Positions 58,527 through 64,000 of a stretch of 64,000 bases of DNA are shown piece by piece. This DNA comes from Alcanivorax borkumensis SK2. Lineage in GTDB: Bacteria > Pseudomonadota > Gammaproteobacteria > Pseudomonadales > Alcanivoracaceae. Within the stretch, counting starts at the first letter, position 1. Every line of letters begins with the position of its first letter. A program made the translations under genes and the position numbers. Location: NCBI RefSeq assembly GCF_000009365.1, contig NC_008260.1, positions 1,523,501-1,587,500 on the forward strand, read 5' to 3'. A model generated the notes under the pieces. The model saw only the letters and a program-made list of their open reading frames with translations. It was not told the DNA's origin and ran no database searches.

Positions 58527-59478
58527 GCGGCGTTCGGCTTCCCTCTGCGCTGTCGTTCGATGTTTGCTGCTGATCTGAAGCGCCCTCGCCCTCTAGCGAG
58601 ACATCATCATTATTGTGTGCAGCGTTGGCCGATTCTTTGGGATCAGTATTCACGGCAGCACGGTTATCATTATCGGCAGAAGCTGGGTCATTCTGCTCGC
58701 CTTGCTTACGACGGAACTCTTGCTCGAAACTAGCGAGTACCGAGTCAACTTTGTCCATGCTCATCTGTGTGGAATCATCGATTTCCGGTTCAGGCTCGAA
58801 GCCGGGAATATTCCTCTGATCACCAGGGATCGGTGCTTCGCACTCGAGGAAATCATCGTCATCAATGTCGCCTTCCGAGGCTTCGTCAGCATCGCCTTCG
58901 CCCGCCTTGCTGGGGGGCACATCAGTCAGGGGTAGCTCTTCATTAAGCTTATCCAAATCACGGATTTCCGCGAGGGACGGCAAATCCTCAAGGCTCTTGA
59001 GATCGAAATAGTCTAAAAATTGTTTGGTGGTGGCAAACATGGCCGGACGCCCGGGTACATCACGATGACCGACCACACGCACCCAATTTCGCTCCAGCAG
59101 ACTCTTAACGATATGGGAGCTTACCGAAACGCCTCGAATTTCTTCAATTTCGCCACGGGTAATCGGCTGGCGATAGGCAATCAGGGCCAGAGTTTCTAGA
59201 ATCGCCCGACTGTAGCGTGGAGGTTTTTCCTGCCACAGGCGGCTTACCCAAGAGCCCAGCTCAGAACGGGCCTGGAAACGGAAACCAGAGGCCACTTCCT
59301 TGAGGAAAATGCCCCGCCCTTCATATTCTTCGCCTAGCTGCTCAAGGTACTTAGACAATTCAGCTTTGCTTGGCCGATCGTCTTCATCGAACAATGCCAG
59401 CATACCATCACGGTCCAGCGGCCCTTCGGCCACAAGGATAGCAGCTTCAACAATTCTTTTTATTTGCTCAGCGTCCAC
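58519..59478 (-). CDS. scpB: Segregation and condensation protein B, with long acidic tail
   Basis: Kleisin-associated subunit of the Smc-ScpAB complex, 319 residues. Two winged-helix domains cover about 1-175 (EAAILVAEGPLDRDGMLALF, ALIAYRQPITRGEIEEIRGV, RPAMFATTKQFLDYF). After about residue 190 there is an acidic, disordered tail of roughly 130 residues (GDADEASEGDIDDDDFLECE), so it is much longer than the usual ScpB of about 200. The start is GTG 59478, right after the scpA stop. Confidence 0.93.
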   Translation of the reverse strand: MDAEQIKRIVEAAILVAEGPLDRDGMLALFDEDDRPSKAELSKYLEQLGEEYEGRGIFLKEVASGFRFQARSELGSWVSRLWQEKPPRYSRAILETLALIAYRQPITRGEIEEIRGVSVSSHIVKSLLERNWVRVVGHRDVPGRPAMFATTKQFLDYFDLKSLEDLPSLAEIRDLDKLNEELPLTDVPPSKAGEGDADEASEGDIDDDDFLECEAPIPGDQRNIPGFEPEPEIDDSTQMSMDKVDSVLASFEQEFRRKQGEQNDPASADNDNRAAVNTDPKESANAAHNNDDVSLEGEGASDQQQTSNDSAEGSRTPHE

Positions 59479-59480
59479 GC

Positions 59481-60467
59481 TTACCCCTTGGTTCCATCAT
59501 GCGTATCGTCATTCGCGTCATCAAGGGACCCTATATGACGTTCGTGGGCATCGGGTTCATCCTCAAGTTCAAGGCCGGCCAGCAAGTCGGATTCTTCCAA
59601 TACGAGGGTTTTCGCCTTTACATGAATCGGCGCAAACGACTCCGTCTGAACAAGCTCTATCAACGCCCCTTTAACCAGTTCCAAGGTGGCAAGAAAAGTG
59701 ACCACAACACCAAGCTTGCCCTCTTCCGGGTTAAAAAGCTCAATAAAGGGCACAAATTCCCGCCCTTTTAGCTTGTCCAGTACATTGGCCATGCGCTCGC
59801 GGGTGGATAGCTTCTCCCGGGAAATCTGGTGGCTCTCAAACATGTCAGCCCGGTGCATCACTTCCTTCAGCGCCAGCAGTAACTCGCGCATGTCCACATC
59901 CGGCTGCGCTTTTTCGCGAGTGTATTCCGGGCGTTTGGCCTCGGCAGGAAACACATCCCGCTCTAGGCGCGGTAATTGATCAATGTCTTCTGCGGCTTTC
60001 TTGAAACGCTCGTATTCCTGCAAGCGGCGAATCAGCTCTGCGCGCGGGTCTTCACCTTCCTCTTCTTCTTCGGCCTTAGGGCGCGGCAGCAGCATTCGCG
60101 ATTTGATTTCGCTGAGCATGGCGGCCATGACCAGATACTCTGCGGCCAGCTCGAAGTTCATGGCCTTCATGAGCTCCACGTACTCCATGTACTGGGCGGT
60201 AATGGTGGCCACGGGAATATCAAGAATATCGAGATTCTGACGTTTGATAAGATAGAGCAATAAATCCAAGGGGCCTTCAAAGGCCTCAAGAAATACCTCC
60301 AGAGCATCGGGCGGAATGTAGAGGTCATCAGGCAGTTTGGTAATGGCCTTGCCGTATACTAGGCCAAAGGGCATTTCCGCCTGACTGGGGTGTAAAGGGC
60401 CAAGCAAACCCGCAGGCTGATCTGATACCTGATTGTCTTCTGCCGTTTGTTCGACCGCTTCCGTCAT
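59481..60467 (-). CDS. scpA: Segregation and condensation protein A
   Basis: Kleisin subunit of the Smc complex, 328 residues. FEGPLDLLLYLIKRQNLDIL and YVELMKAMNFELAAEYLVMA are hallmark ScpA segments; the C-terminal winged helix has VVTFLATLELVKGALIELVQ. An N-terminal extension of about 45 residues and an acidic C-terminal tail lengthen it beyond the common 250-280. GGAG precedes the ATG. It lies 12 bases after trpS. Confidence 0.95.
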   Translation of the reverse strand: MTEAVEQTAEDNQVSDQPAGLLGPLHPSQAEMPFGLVYGKAITKLPDDLYIPPDALEVFLEAFEGPLDLLLYLIKRQNLDILDIPVATITAQYMEYVELMKAMNFELAAEYLVMAAMLSEIKSRMLLPRPKAEEEEEGEDPRAELIRRLQEYERFKKAAEDIDQLPRLERDVFPAEAKRPEYTREKAQPDVDMRELLLALKEVMHRADMFESHQISREKLSTRERMANVLDKLKGREFVPFIELFNPEEGKLGVVVTFLATLELVKGALIELVQTESFAPIHVKAKTLVLEESDLLAGLELEDEPDAHERHIGSLDDANDDTHDGTKG

Positions 60468-60479
60468 GCTTAGCTCCGC

Positions 60480-61724
60480 CTAGCGGTAATTCAGCCCCAT
60501 GACTGATCGCACTTCTTCGAGGGTTGCTCGAGCGGCTTCGCGGGCTTCCTCGCAGCCTTCTGCCACGATGGTGCGCACCAAGTCTGGATTACGTAGATGC
60601 TCTTCCGCGCGCTTACGAATAGGCTCCAATTCTTCCTGAACCGCTTCAATAATTGGTTTTTTGCAATCTAGGCAGCCAATGCCTGCACTGGTGCAACCCT
60701 CACGCACCCACTGGCGTGTGGTGTCGTCTGAGTACACCATGTGGAACTGCCATACCGGACAATTATCTGGGTTGCCAGGGTCGGTACGCCGCACTCTCGC
60801 GGGGTCCGTTGGCATGCGTCGAATCTTGCTGTCTACATCAGCAGGCTCTTCTCGCATGCTGATGAAATTACCGTAGGATTTGGACATTTTTTGCCCATCC
60901 AGGCCGGGCATTTTAGATGCCTGCGTTAACAATGCCTGGGGTTCTGGCAGGATCACCTTGCCGCCACCTTCAAGGTCGCCAAACAAACGTTCTTTATCAC
61001 CGAGAGTAATATTCTGTTGACTGTCCACCAGAGCTCGAGCGGTTTCCAACGCGGCTTCGTCGCCCTTCTCCTGATACTGGCGGCGATGATTCAAGTAAAT
61101 CTTCGACTGTTTCTTGCCCATTTTCTTGATGGCGGCATCCACAGCTTCTTCGAAGCCCGGCTCCCGACCATAAAGATGGTTAAATCGTCGAGCCACCTCC
61201 CGGGTTAACTCCACGTGCGCCACCTGATCCGCGCCCACCGGCACTTGGCCAGCGCGGTACGCTAAGATGTCCGCAGATTGCAGTAAAGGATAGCCAAGAA
61301 AACCATACGTGCTGAGATCTTTCTCTCGTAACTTTTCTTGCTGGTCTTTATAAGTCGGTACCCGTTCTAGCCAGGACAACGGTGTCATCATCGACAGCAA
61401 CAAATGCAGTTCGGCATGCTCAGGCACTTGGCTCTGAATAAACAGCGTGGCTGACCCCGGGTTAACACCGGCGGCGAGCCAGTCAATCACTAGGTCCCAG
61501 ACATGCTGTTCGATCTGGTGCGGGTTTTCATACTCGGTGGTGAGTCCGTGCCAGTCTGCTACAAAGAAGAAACACTCAAACTCATGCTGCAGACGTGCCC
61601 AGTTTTTCAACACGCCATGGTAGTGCCCCAGATGCAAGCGGCCTGTAGCGCGCATGCCCGAAACAACTCGCTGGGAGGGAACCACGGAACTCAAAGCCAA
61701 CTCCTTATACCCAATAGGTGGCAT
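60480..61724 (-). CDS. trpS: Tryptophanyl-tRNA synthetase with a probable iron-sulfur motif
   Basis: Class I synthetase (414 residues from ATG 61724) that charges tRNA-Trp. HLGHYHG replaces HIGH and GQKMSKSYGN is the KMSKS loop. Near the C terminus there is C-x21-C-x6-C-x2-C (from NCPVWQF to GCLDCKKP), close to the 4Fe-4S motif described for Thermotoga TrpRS. This longer type occurs in Pseudomonas relatives. A GTG ten codons upstream is an alternative start. It heads the trpS-scpA-scpB-rluB transcript. Confidence 0.93.
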   Translation of the reverse strand: MPPIGYKELALSSVVPSQRVVSGMRATGRLHLGHYHGVLKNWARLQHEFECFFFVADWHGLTTEYENPHQIEQHVWDLVIDWLAAGVNPGSATLFIQSQVPEHAELHLLLSMMTPLSWLERVPTYKDQQEKLREKDLSTYGFLGYPLLQSADILAYRAGQVPVGADQVAHVELTREVARRFNHLYGREPGFEEAVDAAIKKMGKKQSKIYLNHRRQYQEKGDEAALETARALVDSQQNITLGDKERLFGDLEGGGKVILPEPQALLTQASKMPGLDGQKMSKSYGNFISMREEPADVDSKIRRMPTDPARVRRTDPGNPDNCPVWQFHMVYSDDTTRQWVREGCTSAGIGCLDCKKPIIEAVQEELEPIRKRAEEHLRNPDLVRTIVAEGCEEAREAARATLEEVRSVMGLNYR

Positions 61725-61835
61725 TCCATTGGGAATGCTGCGGGGAAAGCCCACGATTATACGGTGAACCTCGCCGTGAGGGACAGCGACTTGTCAATGA
61801 CTGCTCAAACCATGAGCAAATCACAACTATTTTCG

Positions 61836-62459
61836 CTAATAGATGGCGTCGATTGGCCCCGCCCCTTCACGCACGACCTCTGGTCCCTCACCTTGGGACA
61901 AGGAAATCACCGTGGTCTCCACCGTGCCACAAAAACCACCATCGATAACCAGATCCACATGGTGGTCTAGGAAATCACGGACATCCTGGGGGTCGGTGAG
62001 CGGGAACTCATCGTTTGGCAGGTGGCATGTTGAAGTCATGATCGGCTCACCATGCTCAGCCAGCAAAGCTTGGCAAATAGCATGATCAGGGACACGGATG
62101 CCAATGGTGCGTTTCTTGGGATGCATCAGACGTCGAGGAACTTCCGTCGTTCCCTGCAAGATGAAAGTATAAGGTCCTGGGGTGTGCGCTTTGAGCAGAC
62201 GATAATCAGGGTTATCTACCTTGGCATAGATTGCCAGGGCTGAAAGGTCATGGCACAACAAGGTAAATTCGTGCTTTTTGTCCAGCTGACGAAGCCGAAT
62301 CAGGCGATCAAGAGCGTTTTTTTCGCCAATGCCACAACCTAGCGCATAGGTTGTATCGGTGGGGTAGGCAATTAGCCCGCCACCGCGGATAACCTCAACA
62401 GCTTGGCGAATCAGGCGTGGTTGAGGTGTTTCAGGATGGATATATAGCGTTTCAGTCAT
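61836..62459 (-). CDS. yciO: YciO/TsaC-family threonylcarbamoyl-AMP synthase-like protein
   Basis: Protein of 207 residues with the YrdC-type fold: GGGLIAYPTDTTYALGCGIG, then RLRQLDKKHEFTLLCHDLS with the lysine/arginine pocket for ATP and threonine. The size and the neighbours match YciO rather than the essential TsaC. YciO has weaker threonylcarbamoyl-AMP activity in E. coli. ATG 62459 is taken, without a strong ribosome site. Confidence 0.88.
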   Translation of the reverse strand: MTETLYIHPETPQPRLIRQAVEVIRGGGLIAYPTDTTYALGCGIGEKNALDRLIRLRQLDKKHEFTLLCHDLSALAIYAKVDNPDYRLLKAHTPGPYTFILQGTTEVPRRLMHPKKRTIGIRVPDHAICQALLAEHGEPIMTSTCHLPNDEFPLTDPQDVRDFLDHHVDLVIDGGFCGTVETTVISLSQGEGPEVVREGAGPIDAIY

Positions 62460-62573
62460 GGTGACAATTCTGAGGGCCACAGCAGAGAGGCGCAAGCCGC
62501 ATTGGAGATAAATCTGCTGAGCTGAATCTTATCTCATCCATCCAAAGGGGCGGCGTACTCCAGTGAATACGGC

Positions 62574-63410
62574 TCAGTAACGGCCCTCCCAGACCGGAGT
62601 GGCACCCGCAGGGACCGGCGGCAGCCTGCCCAGAGCCAACCAGCGCTGCTCTGGCGAATGAAAATCAGAGCCTGCAGACACCTTTAGGTCGAAATGCTGC
62701 CAACACTCATCGAGCAATGCCTGCTGGTGGGGCGTCAATCCTGGCATGGCCACTTCCAAGCCATCACCGCCGCCAGCTTTGAACTGGCCGAGAAAGTGCC
62801 TTAACCGCTTGCGGGTCATATTGTAGGCATGGGGGTGGGCGAGCACTGCCGTTCCGCCTGCAGCATGAATCGCGTCAATACCCTCTTCCAGAGTGCACCA
62901 AGGCGTGGCCACAAAGGCCGACTGCCCCTGTTTGAGGAAGCGATTAAAAGCATGACGGTGGTTTCGAACCCGTCCGGTCTGCTCAAGTAATTTGGCAAAC
63001 CAAGGGCGACCAGGGGCATCACTACTTGCCAATTCGCAGGCGCGCTCATAGCTGTTAGCCAATCCGGCAGCCTTATCCAGCCGGCGACCAATTTCACGGG
63101 CTCGATTGATGCGGGCTTCATTTTGGGCGCTGACCCGCGCCTGTAAAGCAGCACTAGCCACATCGACCCACAAACCTAGAATATGGAATTCCCGGTTGTC
63201 ATGGCGAACGGACAATTCGATACCATTAATCAAGGTTAGCCCCCGCGCCTGCGCTGCCTGGTGGGCTTCTTCCAAGCCGCGAAGCGTATCGTGATCGGTC
63301 AGGGCCAGGTGCGTCACCCCATAGTCTGCGGCCCTCGCCACTAGGTCAGTGGGCGACAAGGTCCCATCGGAGGCTAGGCTGTGGCAGTGCAGATCAAAAC
63401 ACGCGGTCAT
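62574..63410 (-). CDS. PHP-domain phosphoesterase (YciV / RNase AM type)
   Basis: Metal-dependent phosphoesterase of 278 residues. The PHP metal motifs are visible: DLHCHSLASDGTLSPTD, LTDHDTLRGLEEA, and later VLAHPHAYN and AGSDFHSPEQ. In E. coli the homologue removes 5' nucleotides from 3',5'-bisphosphates and short RNAs. The gene is divergent from yciB, and the order yciB - yciV - yciO is conserved in gammaproteobacteria. Confidence 0.9.
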   Translation of the reverse strand: MTACFDLHCHSLASDGTLSPTDLVARAADYGVTHLALTDHDTLRGLEEAHQAAQARGLTLINGIELSVRHDNREFHILGLWVDVASAALQARVSAQNEARINRAREIGRRLDKAAGLANSYERACELASSDAPGRPWFAKLLEQTGRVRNHRHAFNRFLKQGQSAFVATPWCTLEEGIDAIHAAGGTAVLAHPHAYNMTRKRLRHFLGQFKAGGGDGLEVAMPGLTPHQQALLDECWQHFDLKVSAGSDFHSPEQRWLALGRLPPVPAGATPVWEGRY

Positions 63411-63633
63411 AAGGACTGTTTATCAGGTTGTTTTGCGGATTGTGTGGCGGATACCGGAACCGCCGTGGAAAAATCGGGTCGATTACGCTACCACAGTAAG
63501 ACGAAAAATAATGCAGGGCGGCAGGGTGAATTGCCTGCCTGATGCCGTTACCATCGTTGCCCTGTGAATGGCTGGTCGTGCCACCATATCATTCGCATTC
63601 TGCTACCGCACGGCACAGGATAAGGCGCTGTTA

Positions 63634-64000
63634 ATGAAGCAACTACTTGATTACCTTCCGGTAATTGTCTTTTTCGGGCTCTACTTTCTCAGCGGCCGGG
63701 ATATCATGCTCGCCACTTGGGGCATCCTGATTGCCACGACACTTCAGGTCACTTTAGGTTGGCTGATCTGGCGCAAAGTGCAAAAAATGCATTTGATCGT
63801 CTTCGTCATCACCTTGATCTTCGGCTCAATGACCCTGTTTTTTAATAATGATGTCTTTATCAAATGGCGTCCTTCCATCATCAGTTTCACACTGGGTGGC
63901 GTGCTGCTGCTGGGCCATTTCCTGCGTGAGCGCAATCTACTCCAGCGTTTATGTGAGTCGTTAATGGTGTCTGGCCTTGGCTTTGTGGTGGCGCTATCGC
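63634..64000 (+). CDS. yciB: Inner-membrane protein YciB, N-terminal part (cut by window edge)
   Basis: Septation-linked membrane protein (IspZ/YciB). The frame starts MKQLLDYLPVIVFFGLYFLS at ATG 63634 and stays open to the window edge (122 codons). About four transmembrane helices are visible, with HLIVFVITLIFGSMTLFFNN typical of the family. AAGG lies upstream. It is thought to be needed for normal cell division and envelope integrity. The C terminus lies outside the window. Confidence 0.95.
   Translation, partial: MKQLLDYLPVIVFFGLYFLSGRDIMLATWGILIATTLQVTLGWLIWRKVQKMHLIVFVITLIFGSMTLFFNNDVFIKWRPSIISFTLGGVLLLGHFLRERNLLQRLCESLMVSGLGFVVALS

Overview
The window is a stretch of gammaproteobacterial chromosome: two conserved blocks of core genes enclose an accessory island of about 43 kb devoted to heavy-metal resistance. 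The left block has the order ccoNOQP - ccoGHIS - TauE/SafE-like gene - hemN, which is the Pseudomonas-type layout. The right block has moxR-coxE, rsmE, rluB, scpB, scpA, trpS, yciO, a PHP phosphoesterase and yciB. Together they point to a Pseudomonas / Marinobacter / Alcanivorax-like aerobe. The species cannot be named from this sequence alone.

Bases 1-9017 (all minus strand) encode a cbb3 cytochrome oxidase, its assembly factors and the start of hemN. Two FNR/ANR-type boxes are visible, one before ccoN and a perfect one inside the end of the TauE-like gene before hemN, so oxygen limitation probably switches on both the oxidase and anaerobic haem synthesis. A quinone oxidoreductase and a divergent LysR regulator follow (9361-11373).

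The island starts just after the LysR gene with a Tn554-type recombination module (11530-15262): two tyrosine recombinases and a TnpC-like (DUF6262) protein. Next come a frameshifted Ig-like gene remnant, a cusCBA copper/silver efflux operon with a CueR-like promoter, remnants of a cadR and a DUF302 gene, and a minus-strand copper operon (cupredoxin, multicopper oxidase copA, copB, APC permease, Cu P-type ATPase) divergent from copRS. A cadR / CDF exporter / lspA unit with a MerR-type promoter follows, then small regulatory and toxin-antitoxin-like genes. Two czcCBA-type RND operons end the island. The first (40241-46368, minus) continues into hupE, DUF6488, DUF3147, czcD and ynfA, and lies between two imperfect direct repeats that each carry a mazE-like gene. 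The second (48385-54442, plus) ends at a clear terminator beside the right core block.

In function the island covers periplasmic copper oxidation and binding (CopA, CopB, cupredoxin), cytoplasmic Cu(I) export (P-type ATPase), trans-envelope Cu/Ag export (Cus), Cd/Pb sensing and export (CadR, CDF) and Co/Zn/Cd/Ni-type export (two Czc systems, CzcD). Several gene fragments and duplicated pieces show that it was assembled stepwise. The parts most worth a second look are the Tn554-like module as a possible carrier of a large metal island, the repeat-bounded hupE-czc cassette, the CusB protein with two fused CusF domains, and the small secreted metal-ligand-rich protein in front of each of the three RND operons.
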